This document shows positions 46,938 to 55,203 of a stretch of DNA of 59,754 bases, one piece after another. The translations under genes and the position numbers were made by a program. The notes below the pieces were generated by a model. The model was not told where the DNA came from and did not search any database. It worked only from the letters and a program-made list of their open reading frames with translations. The stretch comes from Salibaculum griseiflavum. GTDB taxonomy: Bacteria; Pseudomonadota; Alphaproteobacteria; Rhodobacterales; Rhodobacteraceae. The stretch is from the NCBI RefSeq assembly GCF_003129565.1, contig NZ_QETF01000019.1, forward strand, positions 1 through 59,754, in the 5' to 3' direction. Each line of letters starts with the position of its first letter. Position 1 is the stretch's first letter.

Positions 46938-48713
46938 ATGCCCAACACGAGGAAACCAGAAAAGACGCGGCCCGATCCAGCGCCGTGGCTGCACCGTTTC
47001 CGGCGAGACGAAGAAGGTGGCATGATCATCTTCTTCTCGTTGTTCCTGTTCGTCCTGATCCTCTGGTTCGGTGGCATGGCAGTCGACTACATGCGCTTCG
47101 AGACCACCCGTGCCAAGTTGCAGGGCACGCTGGATCGCGCCGTTCTGGCCGCCGCGGACCTGGATCAGACACTCCCCCCTGCCGAGGTGGTCGAGAACTA
47201 TTTCGAAACCGCCGGCCTGCGCGATTACCTGATCGACAGCCCCCAGGTCGACGAGGGGCTGAACTACCGGGTGGTATCGGCTTCCGCCGAGGCGAACATG
47301 CCGATGTTCTTCACCGAATTGCCCCGTGTCTTCATGGAGCCGTTCCAGCCGGGCTTGTCGACCCTCAAGGTCAGCAGCACCTCGACCGCCGAGGAACGGG
47401 TCTCGGATGTCGAGGTCTCGCTTGTGCTCGATGTCTCGGGGTCCATGGATCGCAACAACCGGATCCAGAACCTGCGCCCGGCCGCGCGGGAATTCGTGTC
47501 GACCGTCCTGGCAAACAACACGAACGCTCCGAACGGGCTGATCACCATTTCGATGATCCCCTACAGCGCCGTGGTCAACCCCGGCACGCAGATCTCGCCT
47601 TTTTTGAACATTTCGCGCACCCATCCTCATTCAACCTGTCCCCTCTTCGAGGACGACGTTTTCGACACGACAGAGCTGGACCTGTCGGAGACCTACGACC
47701 ACGTTTCGCATTTCGACCCGGATTGGTACTGGGATTCACGCTACAACAACCCGATCAAGTATCCTTGGTGCCACGAGGGCGACCACAACGGGATCGTGCT
47801 GACCACCTCGAACGAGGGGCTTCTGCATAACGCGATCGACGCGCTGCAACCCTATGGGAACACCGCCATCGACATGGGTATGAAATGGGGCGTCGGCTTG
47901 CTGGACCCCAGCACGCGGCCGATCATGCAAGGGCTTGCAGGCCAGACCGGCAGTTCCGTGCCCGCCGCCGCCGCCGACCGCCCACAGAGCTTTGACGACG
48001 ACGAGGTGCTCAAGATCGTCGTCCTGATGACAGACGGACAGAACACCAGCCAATACGACCTCGAAGAGCCCATGAAATCGGGTATGTCGATGCTCTGGTT
48101 CGACCGGGACTATGCCGGCCAGCCGCTGAGTCAAGTGGACTCGAACGAGTTCTCGGTCCAATACGCCGGGCTGGACACACCGGATTATCGCTGGGACGAC
48201 CGCTTTTACTGGAACGGGTTCAGTTGGTCATCGCGCTGGAGGGACTATCCCAATGGCTTCGACAGCCGCTCGGACTACATCAACGCGACCCCGGAATCGC
48301 CCACCGGCATCGCCGGCCAAGGGGTCCACTACGAAGACAACGTCTATCATGCCAGTTGGCAGGACATGTATGCCGAGCACGTCTACAACCGCATCAACAA
48401 CATCTACCTTTCAAGGGCCTATAATGACGGGGCCCTGTCCTGGTATGAATACCGCGCGCCCGATTATGCGCTTGATACCGGCCTGGTGAATTCCTGGCAG
48501 GCCGACAACAGGTTGTCAGAGATCTGCGCAACCGCGCGCGACGCCGGCGTGGTGATCTACACGGTTGCCTTCGAGGCGCCCTCGGGCGGCCAGATCGCCC
48601 TGCGCGACTGCGCCAGCTCCCCGAACCACTACTTCAACGTGGACGGGGTCGAGATTTCGGAAGCATTCAGCGCCATCGCCTCGGACATCCGAGCCCTGAA
48701 ACTGACCAAGTAG
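46938..48713 (+). CDS. TadG-like pilus-associated protein with vWA domain
   Basis: The 591 residues begin with a short basic tail, a DEEGG site and one transmembrane helix (29-47, MIIFFSLFLFVLILWFGG). A helical pilin-like part and a von Willebrand A domain with DVSGSMD (MIDAS, 165-171), SMIPYSAVVNPG and ILVLMTDGQNT-type elements (IVVLMTDGQNTSQYD) follow. TadG proteins are surface or periplasmic minor components of Tad/Flp systems; the vWA domain binds metal and protein ligands. A long insert rich in Tyr, Trp and Asp (about 375-490) separates vWA parts. Confidence 0.88.
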   Translation: MPNTRKPEKTRPDPAPWLHRFRRDEEGGMIIFFSLFLFVLILWFGGMAVDYMRFETTRAKLQGTLDRAVLAAADLDQTLPPAEVVENYFETAGLRDYLIDSPQVDEGLNYRVVSASAEANMPMFFTELPRVFMEPFQPGLSTLKVSSTSTAEERVSDVEVSLVLDVSGSMDRNNRIQNLRPAAREFVSTVLANNTNAPNGLITISMIPYSAVVNPGTQISPFLNISRTHPHSTCPLFEDDVFDTTELDLSETYDHVSHFDPDWYWDSRYNNPIKYPWCHEGDHNGIVLTTSNEGLLHNAIDALQPYGNTAIDMGMKWGVGLLDPSTRPIMQGLAGQTGSSVPAAAADRPQSFDDDEVLKIVVLMTDGQNTSQYDLEEPMKSGMSMLWFDRDYAGQPLSQVDSNEFSVQYAGLDTPDYRWDDRFYWNGFSWSSRWRDYPNGFDSRSDYINATPESPTGIAGQGVHYEDNVYHASWQDMYAEHVYNRINNIYLSRAYNDGALSWYEYRAPDYALDTGLVNSWQADNRLSEICATARDAGVVIYTVAFEAPSGGQIALRDCASSPNHYFNVDGVEISEAFSAIASDIRALKLTK

Positions 48714-48725
48714 GCAAAACGGTTC

Positions 48726-49265
48726 ATGTTCAAACGTATCCTGTCTTTCCCCTTCCGGTTCCGGCGGCGTGACGATGGCGGCCCGACGATCGAATTCGTC
48801 CTGGTCTTCTTGCCCTTCATGGTGCTGCTTGTGTCCGCCTATGAGCTGGGCCTGATGATGACCCGTCACGTCATGCTGGAGCGCGGGTTGGACATGGCCG
48901 TGCGCGAAGTGCGCCTGAACACCGGGTCGGACCTGGATGAACAGGACCTGCGCCGGATGATCTGCAATGCCGCCGGGATCATCCCCGACTGCACGACCAC
49001 GATGCGGCTGGAGATGCGCCCGATCGATCCGGATAACTGGTCCAACATTCCGCGCCAGGCAAGCTGCATCAATGTCAGTGAGCCTTTCGAACCCGCCCGA
49101 AATTTCAACAACGGCGCCGACAACGAGATCATGGTCCTGCGCGCCTGCGGCCTGTTCCGGCCGATGCTGCCGGAATTCGGCCTTGGCTACGTGCTGTCGC
49201 GCAGCCATAGCGACCGGCACTACCGCCTGGTCTCCATGTCGGCCTTCGTGATGGAGCCGAGCTGA
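48726..49265 (+). CDS. TadE/TadF-like minor pseudopilin
   Basis: The 179-residue protein has a basic start, RRRDDGGPTIEF and a hydrophobic helix (about 23-43, VLVFLPFMVLLVSAYELGLMM). Glu23 lies at position +5 if cleavage follows Gly18, the pattern for prepilin-peptidase (TadV) processing. The exported part contains four cysteines (ICNA, DCTT, SCIN, RACG) that may form disulfides. It starts 12 bases after the vWA gene. Function is inferred from the TadE layout. Confidence 0.82.
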   Translation: MFKRILSFPFRFRRRDDGGPTIEFVLVFLPFMVLLVSAYELGLMMTRHVMLERGLDMAVREVRLNTGSDLDEQDLRRMICNAAGIIPDCTTTMRLEMRPIDPDNWSNIPRQASCINVSEPFEPARNFNNGADNEIMVLRACGLFRPMLPEFGLGYVLSRSHSDRHYRLVSMSAFVMEPS

Positions 49266-49268
49266 TCC

Positions 49269-49871
49269 ATGTTGCGCCGTATCCATAGCCAGTATCGCAA
49301 GTTTCGCCGGGACGAGGGCGGCACGGCCGTGGTCGAGACATTCCTGATGTTTCCGACCCTCTTCGTTGCCTGCCTTGCAACCTATGTCTTCTTCGAAGCT
49401 TTCCGCTCGCAATCGAACAACCTCAAGGCCGCCTATACGATTTCCGACGCGCTGAGCCGCCGCGGCGGCGATACCGAAGGATATGTCACCGGGGATTACC
49501 TCAACAGCATGTGGCGGCTGCACCGCTTCATCACCACGTCGAACCACGACACCAGCCTGCGCGTGTCGGTCATCAGCTTTGACGAGGATGACAACGACTA
49601 TTTCGTCTGCTGGTCCGAGGCCAAGGGTGAACTGACCCCGATGAGCGACGGCACGCTCGACACGTATGTGTCCGAAAACAAGATCCCTGTTCTGCCGGAT
49701 GGCCAGGCTCTGATCGTCGTGGAAACCCAGGTCGCCCATGAGCCGATCTTCACCATCGGTCGGGACTGGACGATCGTCTTCGAGGACATGATCGTCACCG
49801 CCCCGCGTTTCACGCCGCAGCTCAAGTGGAGCACCACCGGCAATCCCGCGGGCGAGGTCGGCTGTTTCTGA
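49269..49871 (+). CDS. TadE/TadG-like minor pseudopilin
   Basis: The 200 residues begin MLRRIHSQYRKFRRDEGG, then TAVVETFLMFPTLFVACLATYVFFEAF as the membrane helix. Glu23 is at +5 after Gly18, again the prepilin-type signal. The remainder is a periplasmic beta-rich domain ending GEVGCF. It starts three bases after the previous stop, so the three genes are one operon. No other Tad gene follows; a TetR gene on the other strand is next. Confidence 0.82.
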   Translation: MLRRIHSQYRKFRRDEGGTAVVETFLMFPTLFVACLATYVFFEAFRSQSNNLKAAYTISDALSRRGGDTEGYVTGDYLNSMWRLHRFITTSNHDTSLRVSVISFDEDDNDYFVCWSEAKGELTPMSDGTLDTYVSENKIPVLPDGQALIVVETQVAHEPIFTIGRDWTIVFEDMIVTAPRFTPQLKWSTTGNPAGEVGCF

Positions 49872-50026
49872 CACGGCCTGAACCGGTCACCGGAACTCCT
49901 TGGCGTGATCTGATCGGCCATCACCGGCGACACCCCGGCCCAGCGCCAGCAACATGCCGCAGGTCATTGCCCGGCCAGCGGAGGCGACACGCATTTCGGC
50001 AATGGGCTGGTCATCGGTCGTTCAAG

Positions 50027-50045
50027 GCACCTTGCGGCAAGGTGC
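50027..50045. terminator. Hairpin between the Tad triad and the convergent tetR gene
   Basis: GCACCTTG (50027-50034) and CAAGGTGC (50038-50045) form a perfect 8-bp stem with a three-base loop in the gap between two converging genes. No T run follows, so termination is only possible. The gap 49872-50071 otherwise shows nothing recognisable. Confidence 0.4.
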
Positions 50046-50071
50046 ACAGGCGGGATGCGCGGGCAAAGGTC

Positions 50072-50659
50072 TCAAATGCCGACAAGCCGCCGCACCATGC
50101 CCACATAAAGCCCCTCGATCCTGTCCAGGCTCAACCGGCCCTCGGCCCGGTACCATGTGCTCATCCCCGTCAACATGGCGATGATCGCGAGGGTCGTCAC
50201 CTTGGTGTCGTCCAGATGGAACAGGCCCGCATCGACGCCGTCCTGCAGGATGTGCTCCAACTCGTCCTCGTAGACCTTCCGCAACCGTTCGATCTCGGCG
50301 AAATTCTCCGGGGTCAGGTTGCGCAGTTCCATATAGGAAATGAATACCTGGTCCCCGCGCGGCAGGTGCCAGTGGATGTGGAACCGGGTGAAGGCATCGA
50401 GCCGCGCCACCGGATCACCTGAAACCGCCGCCTCCTGGCGGGCCGCAAGAAGCTCTTCCATGTGGTTTCGCATCAGGTCGAACAACAACGCCTGCTTGTC
50501 GCGGGTGTAATTGTAGAGCGCCCCGGCCTGAACGCCCACCTCCTCGGCGATCCGGCGCATCGACACGGCGGCGAAGCCATGCTGCGCAATCAACTTGAGT
50601 GCCGCGTCACGCACGCGCGGGCCGGTAATCTCCGAATGAGAACCTGTCTTTCGCGCCAT
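50072..50659 (-). CDS. TetR-family transcriptional regulator
   Basis: From MARKTG at 50659 the protein has 195 residues. The HTH part is RDAALKLIAQHGFAAVSMRRIAEEVGVQAGALYNYTRDKQALLFDLM (about 18-64), and the ligand-binding half has the TetR_C layout with RLDAFTRFHIHWHLPRGDQVFISYMELRNL. This pattern resembles regulators of acyl-CoA or fatty-acid genes, but the ligand cannot be stated. A clear TGAAC/GTTCA dyad lies 34 bases upstream, so it probably represses itself and perhaps the divergent lipoprotein gene. Confidence 0.87.
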   Translation of the reverse strand: MARKTGSHSEITGPRVRDAALKLIAQHGFAAVSMRRIAEEVGVQAGALYNYTRDKQALLFDLMRNHMEELLAARQEAAVSGDPVARLDAFTRFHIHWHLPRGDQVFISYMELRNLTPENFAEIERLRKVYEDELEHILQDGVDAGLFHLDDTKVTTLAIIAMLTGMSTWYRAEGRLSLDRIEGLYVGMVRRLVGI

Positions 50660-50692
50660 GAGCACTCCTTCGCCTCGTCCGCGGCATTTAAC

Positions 50693-50706
50693 TGAACAGC
50701 CGTTCA
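50693..50706. promoter_or_regulatory. Likely TetR operator (TGAAC-N4-GTTCA)
   Basis: TGAAC at 50693-50697 and GTTCA at 50702-50706 with the spacer AGCC lie in an A/T-rich setting between the divergent tetR and lipoprotein genes. The spacing and symmetry fit TetR-family operators of the acyl-CoA regulator type. Binding by the adjacent TetR is inferred. Confidence 0.65.
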
Positions 50707-50765
50707 TTTGAAAAGCCCGTTATGCGACTTGCCCTTGGCCGCGCGCAGGCCCTATTGTCTCGCCG

Positions 50766-51080
50766 ATGCGCCTGATGACCCTTGTCCTGCTGGGCGGCTT
50801 GACCGCATGCAGCCCTTTCCCCCAGTTCGACCTGCCGCGCGATCCGGCCGGCGCCGAACGGTCGGGCGGGGCCTATCCGACCCTTGCGCCGCTGACCGGC
50901 ATCCTGGCCCGTGCCGATGCGCTGGCCACGTCCGAGCGCAGCGGCCCGGCGACCCTTTCGGGCCTCGCAGGGCGACTTGCCGCGCTGGAGGCGCGGGCGG
51001 CGCGGCTGCGCGGCCCGGTGCTCGACCCGTCGGTGCGACAGCGACTGTTGCGCGGGGTCGCGCGGCCTACGTTGCAGTAG
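50766..51080 (+). CDS. Small lipoprotein upstream of hom
   Basis: The 104 residues have the lipobox GGLTAC (Cys15) and a mature part rich in Ala, Arg, Leu and Pro, with the helix SGLAGRLAALEARAARLRG. I recognise no domain. It lies 50 bases before hom and may share its message. Location is envelope by the signal peptide; function unknown. Confidence 0.65.
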   Translation: MRLMTLVLLGGLTACSPFPQFDLPRDPAGAERSGGAYPTLAPLTGILARADALATSERSGPATLSGLAGRLAALEARAARLRGPVLDPSVRQRLLRGVARPTLQ

Positions 51081-51130
51081 CGGCATATCCGGGCTAACAG
51101 GCGCCAAACCAGCCAGGAAGGACCAGACAG

Positions 51131-52417
51131 ATGACCAGCCCCCTCCGTCTCGGGATTGCAGGCCTCGGCACCGTGGGTGTCGGCGTGGTGCGGATCGTGC
51201 GCCAGCAGGCAAAGATGCTGACAACCCGCGCGGGCCGCCCGATCGAGATCGTGGCTGTCTCGGCCCGCACCCGCGACAAGGATCGGGGCGTGAACCTGTC
51301 GCATTACGATTGGGAAGACGATCCCGTGGCCCTGGCCAAGCGGGATGACGTGGATGTCTTCGTGGAACTCATGGGCGGGTCGGATGGCCCGGCCAAGGCC
51401 GCCACCGAAGCGGCGCTGGCAGCGGGCAAGGATGTCGTGACCGCCAACAAGGCGATGCTGGCCCATCACGGCCAGGCCCTGGCCGAACTGGCGGAATCCA
51501 AGGGCTGCAACCTGCGCTACGAGGCGGCCGTCGCTGGCGGCATTCCTGTCATCAAGGCGCTGATGGAGGGCCTCGCCGGCAACGAAATGACACGGGTCAT
51601 GGGCGTGATGAACGGCACCTGCAATTACATCCTGACCCGGATGCAGAATGCGGGCCTGACCTATGAAGAGGCCTTTGCCGAGGCCGACGGGCTGGGCTAC
51701 CTGGAAGCCGATCCGAACCTTGACGTGGGCGGCATCGATGCGGGCCACAAGCTGGCGATCCTGTCTGCCCTGGCTTTCGGCACCCGGACGAATTTCGACG
51801 CGGTCGAACTGGAAGGGATCGGCGCGATCACCATCGACGACATCACCCAGGCCGCCGACATGGGCTATCGCATCAAGTTGCTGGGGGTGGCGCAGATGAC
51901 CGGCCGCGGGCTGGAACAGCGCATGTCGCCCTGCCTTGTGCCGGCCAGCAGCCCGCTGGGCCAGCTTGAAGGCGGCACCAACATGGTGGTGCTGGAAGGC
52001 GACGCCGTTGAACAGATCGTTCTGCGCGGCCCCGGCGCCGGCGAAGGCCCCACGGCAAGTGCGGTCATGGGCGACGTGATGGATATCGCGCGCGGCCTGC
52101 GTTTGCCGGTGTTCGGCCAACCGGCCGAAACGCTAGCCGACGCCAGGGCCGCCAATTCCACCGTCCCCGCCGCCTATTACCTGCGACTGCAATTGATCGA
52201 CAAACCGGGGGCACTGGCCAAGATCACCGCGATCCTCGGGGATGCAGGCGTGTCCATCGACCGTATGCGCCAATATGGCCATCAGGATACCTCGGCCCCG
52301 GTTCTGATCGTCACCCACAAGACCACGCGTGCCGACCTGTCCGAGGCCTTGGCCGCCGTGCGCGAGACCGACGTGGTGCTGGCCGACCCCGTGGCGATCC
52401 GCATCGAAGAAGTCTAG
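51131..52417 (+). CDS. hom: Homoserine dehydrogenase
   Basis: The enzyme reduces aspartate semialdehyde to homoserine for threonine and methionine synthesis. The 428 residues contain the nucleotide loop LGIAGLGTVGVGVVRI at 6-21, VTANKAMLAHHG, YEAAVAGGIPVIKAL, GVMNGTCNYILTRM and ADGLGYLEADPNLDVGGIDAGHKLAIL, and a C-terminal ACT domain (RLQLIDKPGALAKITAILGDAGVSIDRM) for feedback by threonine. Length is the norm for the monofunctional type. AAGGA lies in front of the ATG. Confidence 0.96.
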   Translation: MTSPLRLGIAGLGTVGVGVVRIVRQQAKMLTTRAGRPIEIVAVSARTRDKDRGVNLSHYDWEDDPVALAKRDDVDVFVELMGGSDGPAKAATEAALAAGKDVVTANKAMLAHHGQALAELAESKGCNLRYEAAVAGGIPVIKALMEGLAGNEMTRVMGVMNGTCNYILTRMQNAGLTYEEAFAEADGLGYLEADPNLDVGGIDAGHKLAILSALAFGTRTNFDAVELEGIGAITIDDITQAADMGYRIKLLGVAQMTGRGLEQRMSPCLVPASSPLGQLEGGTNMVVLEGDAVEQIVLRGPGAGEGPTASAVMGDVMDIARGLRLPVFGQPAETLADARAANSTVPAAYYLRLQLIDKPGALAKITAILGDAGVSIDRMRQYGHQDTSAPVLIVTHKTTRADLSEALAAVRETDVVLADPVAIRIEEV

Positions 52418-52420
52418 GAC

Positions 52421-53053
52421 GTGGCGGAACGGGTTATCGACCTTGATACATGGCCGCGCGCAGGGGCCTATCGCCTGTTCCGGACCTACGAGAGGCCGCA
52501 TTTCGCGGTAACGGTGCGGCTGGACGTGACCCATCTCATGCGGCGCAAGGCCGACGGGGTGTCGCCCTTCCGGGCCTGCCTTTATGCCCTTGCAGCCGGG
52601 TGCCACGCAGTGCCGGAGCTGCGCACCCGATTTCGCGGCCAAGACATCGTCGTCGAACATGACCGGCTGACCCTGTCGCCCACCATCGCCCTGCCTGACG
52701 GCAGCTTCGGCTTCGGCTATGTCGCGTATCAGCCCGACTGGCCCGCGTTCGACGCGGCGGCAGAAGCCGAGATCGCCGCCGTCCGCGGCGGGGCCGAACG
52801 CGCGCCGAGCAACGGCGAACGCGACGATCTGCTCTATCTTTCCTGCCTGCCTTGGCTGGACTTCACAGGGCTGACCAACGCCCTGCCCGACGCGCAAGAC
52901 TGCATACCCCGGCTCAGCTGGGGAAAGTTCGTCACCGGTGCGAACGGTCGCACGACCTGTGCTTTCACTGCCGAGGTCCACCACGCCATTGCCGACGGCG
53001 CGCATCTGGCACAGGCGGTCGAGGCGATACAGGACACGCTGAACGCGCTCTAG
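52421..53053 (+). CDS. Chloramphenicol acetyltransferase-like protein
   Basis: Starting at GTG 52421, three bases after the hom stop, the 210 residues match the type A chloramphenicol acetyltransferase fold: an N-terminal IDLDTWPRAGAYRLF, the central RTRFRG and SPTIALPDGSFGFGYV, and the catalytic HHAIADGAH (HHxxxDG) near the C-terminus. It could acetylate chloramphenicol or another hydroxyl compound. Its tight link with hom hints at a metabolic acyl transfer, perhaps to homoserine or a related hydroxy amino acid, but that is only an idea. Confidence 0.82.
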   Translation: MAERVIDLDTWPRAGAYRLFRTYERPHFAVTVRLDVTHLMRRKADGVSPFRACLYALAAGCHAVPELRTRFRGQDIVVEHDRLTLSPTIALPDGSFGFGYVAYQPDWPAFDAAAEAEIAAVRGGAERAPSNGERDDLLYLSCLPWLDFTGLTNALPDAQDCIPRLSWGKFVTGANGRTTCAFTAEVHHAIADGAHLAQAVEAIQDTLNAL

Positions 53054-53141
53054 CCACCGTGTTAGCGCGCACAGGCTTGCCGCCCTGTCCCCTGCGCGCT
53101 AGGGCAAAGCGCAAATTCAATTTCCAACAAGGACCGGCCCC

Positions 53142-54107
53142 ATGTCCACACCCTCCGATTTCAACGACCGCATGCTATCGCTGGGCCTGGCCCGAGTTGC
53201 CGAACAGGCGGCCATCGCCAGCGCCGACTGGATCGGGCGAGGCGATGAGAAGGCCGCCGACCAGGCCGCGGTGAATGCCATGCGCGATCAGCTCAACCAG
53301 CTGGACATCCAGGGCACGGTGGTCATCGGCGAAGGCGAACGGGACGAGGCGCCGATGCTGTTCATCGGTGAAGAGGTCGGCAACGGCAACGGCCCGCAGG
53401 TGGATATCGCGCTCGACCCGTTGGAAGGCACGACCCTGACCGCCAAGGACATGCCCAATGCCCTGACCGTGATCGCCATGGCCTCGCGCGGGTCGTTGCT
53501 GCATGCCCCAGATACCTACATGGACAAGCTGGCCATCGGGCCAGGCTACAAACCCGGCGTCGTGACTTTGGCCATGTCGCCGGCCGAGCGGGTCTCGGCC
53601 CTGGCCTCGGCCAAGGGCTGCTCGACGAAGGACATCACCGTCTGCGTTCTGGAACGCCCCCGCCACGAGGAAATGATCGCCGAGCTGCGCGGCACCGGCG
53701 CTGCCGTGCGGCTGATCACCGACGGTGACGTGGCCGGGGTGATGCATTGCGCCGAACCCTCGACCGGTATCGACATCTACATGGGCCAGGGCGGCGCACC
53801 CGAGGGTGTTCTGGCCGCCGCCGCACTCAAATGCATGGGCGGGCAGATGTATGGCAAACTGGTCTTCCGCAACGAGGACGAGCGCGGCCGCGCGAAATCG
53901 GCCGGGATCACCAATCTCGACCGGGTCTACACCCGCGATGACATGGTGACCGGGGACGTCATTTTCGCGGCCACGGGTGTCACGGACGGGTCGCTTCTGC
54001 AGGGAATCAAGCGGGAACCCGACAGCCTTACGACCGAGACGATTCTCATGCGGTCCAAGACCGGATCGGTGCGACGGATGCAGTACCGCAACCCGGTCCA
54101 GAAATAA
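53142..54107 (+). CDS. glpX: Class II fructose-1,6-bisphosphatase GlpX
   Basis: The 321 residues start MSTPSDFNDRMLSLGLARVAEQAAIASADWIG and show VIGEGERDEAPMLFIGEEVG, the metal site DPLEGTTLTA, LDKLAIGPG-type phosphate loop (MDKLAIGPG), ITDGDVAGV and GGAPEGVLAAAALKCMGGQMYGKL. This defines the GlpX/SBPase II family used in gluconeogenesis and, in some organisms, the Calvin cycle. AAGGA precedes the ATG. It is followed by a good terminator. Confidence 0.96.
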   Translation: MSTPSDFNDRMLSLGLARVAEQAAIASADWIGRGDEKAADQAAVNAMRDQLNQLDIQGTVVIGEGERDEAPMLFIGEEVGNGNGPQVDIALDPLEGTTLTAKDMPNALTVIAMASRGSLLHAPDTYMDKLAIGPGYKPGVVTLAMSPAERVSALASAKGCSTKDITVCVLERPRHEEMIAELRGTGAAVRLITDGDVAGVMHCAEPSTGIDIYMGQGGAPEGVLAAAALKCMGGQMYGKLVFRNEDERGRAKSAGITNLDRVYTRDDMVTGDVIFAATGVTDGSLLQGIKREPDSLTTETILMRSKTGSVRRMQYRNPVQK

Positions 54108-54113
54108 TCTCAT

Positions 54114-54145
54114 TAAAAAACGGGGCCTTAACGGCCCCTTTTCTT
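54114..54145 (+). terminator. Rho-independent terminator after glpX
   Basis: GGGGCC at 54122-54127 pairs with GGCCCC at 54133-54138, flanked by an A-run upstream and TTTTCTTT from 54139. It ends 31 bases after the glpX stop and separates it from the sulfur operon. Confidence 0.85.
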
Positions 54146-54155
54146 TCGGGCACCA

Positions 54156-54199
54156 CCTAACATTACAATACTTGCATATATTAGGTTTTATAAATATAT
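54156..54199 (+). promoter_or_regulatory. AT-rich promoter and dyads in front of the sulfide operon
   Basis: Nested symmetries are present: CCTAA (54156-54160) with TTAGG (54181-54185), and ATATATT (54176-54182) with AATATAT (54193-54199). A plausible promoter is TTACAA (54164-54169), 17 bases, TTTATA (54187-54192). The dyads overlap it, which suits an ArsR-type repressor such as BigR or SqrR, which control similar operons. The binding protein is not encoded nearby. A further TTCCCGG/CCGGGAA repeat lies in the leader (54201-54249). Confidence 0.55.
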
Positions 54200-54295
54200 A
54201 TTCCCGGAGCCGGCGATAACCGCTTGCTGAATACAACACTTACCGGGAACGGGGACCGCTGCAATTGGCCCCGACCCAAGGGAACCGAAAGACCA

Positions 54296-54727
54296 ATGAT
54301 CACGGAATTCACACCTTTCATGTCACTCTTCGGTGGACTGCTCATCGGCAGCTCCACTGTCCTGCTGATGCTCACCTTGGGCCGCATCATGGGCGCGACC
54401 GGCGTTCTCGCCGGGTTCATGCAACCCTCCTCGGCCTCGGACTGGTCCTGGCGCGCGGCGCTGCTGGCCGGCATGGTCACGGCCCCTGCGTTGATGACCC
54501 TGGTTACCGGCCAGGCCCCAGAAATCCAGGTTCCCGTGAACACATTGATGATGATCGTTGGCGGATTCATCGTCGGCGTCGGCGTCACCTACGGCGCGGG
54601 CTGCACCAGCGGCCACGGCGTCTGCGGCATGGCGCGCTTCTCGCCGCGTTCGATCGCCGCGACCATCACCTTCATGATTTTCACCGCGATCACCGTTTAC
54701 GTGGTCCGTCACGTTTTCGGAGGCTAA
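54296..54727 (+). CDS. YeeE/YedE-family membrane protein (first half)
   Basis: The start at 54296 gives 143 residues with four to five membrane helices and the motif [20 protein letters not shown], whose cysteines are the mark of YeeE/YedE sulfur transporters (PmpA type). E. coli YeeE takes up thiosulfate through such cysteines. Here the protein is a half-size version completed by the next gene. It probably moves a reduced sulfur species across the inner membrane. It opens the operon with the persulfide dioxygenase-like and SQR genes. Confidence 0.87.
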   Translation: MITEFTPFMSLFGGLLIGSSTVLLMLTLGRIMGATGVLAGFMQPSSASDWSWRAALLAGMVTAPALMTLVTGQAPEIQVPVNTLMMIVGGFIVGVGVTYGAGCTSGHGVCGMARFSPRSIAATITFMIFTAITVYVVRHVFGG

Positions 54728-54731
54728 GCAC

Positions 54732-55181
54732 ATGAAACGGATCGTCTCGACATACCTCATCGGCCTGATCTTCGGCATCGGCATCATGATGTCCGGCATG
54801 GCCAACCCCGCCAAGGTTCTGAACTTCTTCGACTTCTTCGGAACCTGGGACCCGTCGCTGATCTTCGTCATGGGCGGCGCCATCCTTGTGGCCGCACCCG
54901 GCTACTGGCTGGTCGTTGCGCGCCCTGCGGGCAAGCCGCTGATGGATGCCAAGTTCCACGTGCCGCAGAACCGCAAGCTTGACGCCAAACTGATCGCCGG
55001 TTCCGCCGTCTTCGGCGTGGGCTGGGGGATCGCGGGGTTCTGCCCCGGCGGCGCCCTGCCCGCCATCGGCACCCTCAACCCGGCGGTTCTGACATTCACC
55101 GCCGCGCTCATCGCCGGCATCTTCGCCGCCAAGTTCGCCCAGACTCTCACCGCACGTCGCACAAATTCCGCGACAGCCTGA
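54732..55181 (+). CDS. YeeE/YedE-like (DUF6691) membrane protein (second half)
   Basis: The 149 residues have four helices and the motifs GIGIMMSGMANPAKVLNFFD and GWGIAGFCPGGALPAIG, typical of the partner half (PmpB/DUF6691) in two-gene YeeE systems. The cysteine in FCPGG is the conserved one. It starts four bases after the first half and lies 22 bases before the dioxygenase-like gene. Together the two halves probably form one transporter. Confidence 0.87.
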   Translation: MKRIVSTYLIGLIFGIGIMMSGMANPAKVLNFFDFFGTWDPSLIFVMGGAILVAAPGYWLVVARPAGKPLMDAKFHVPQNRKLDAKLIAGSAVFGVGWGIAGFCPGGALPAIGTLNPAVLTFTAALIAGIFAAKFAQTLTARRTNSATA

Positions 55182-55203
55182 CCCGAAAAAGGAGGAACAG
55201 GAC

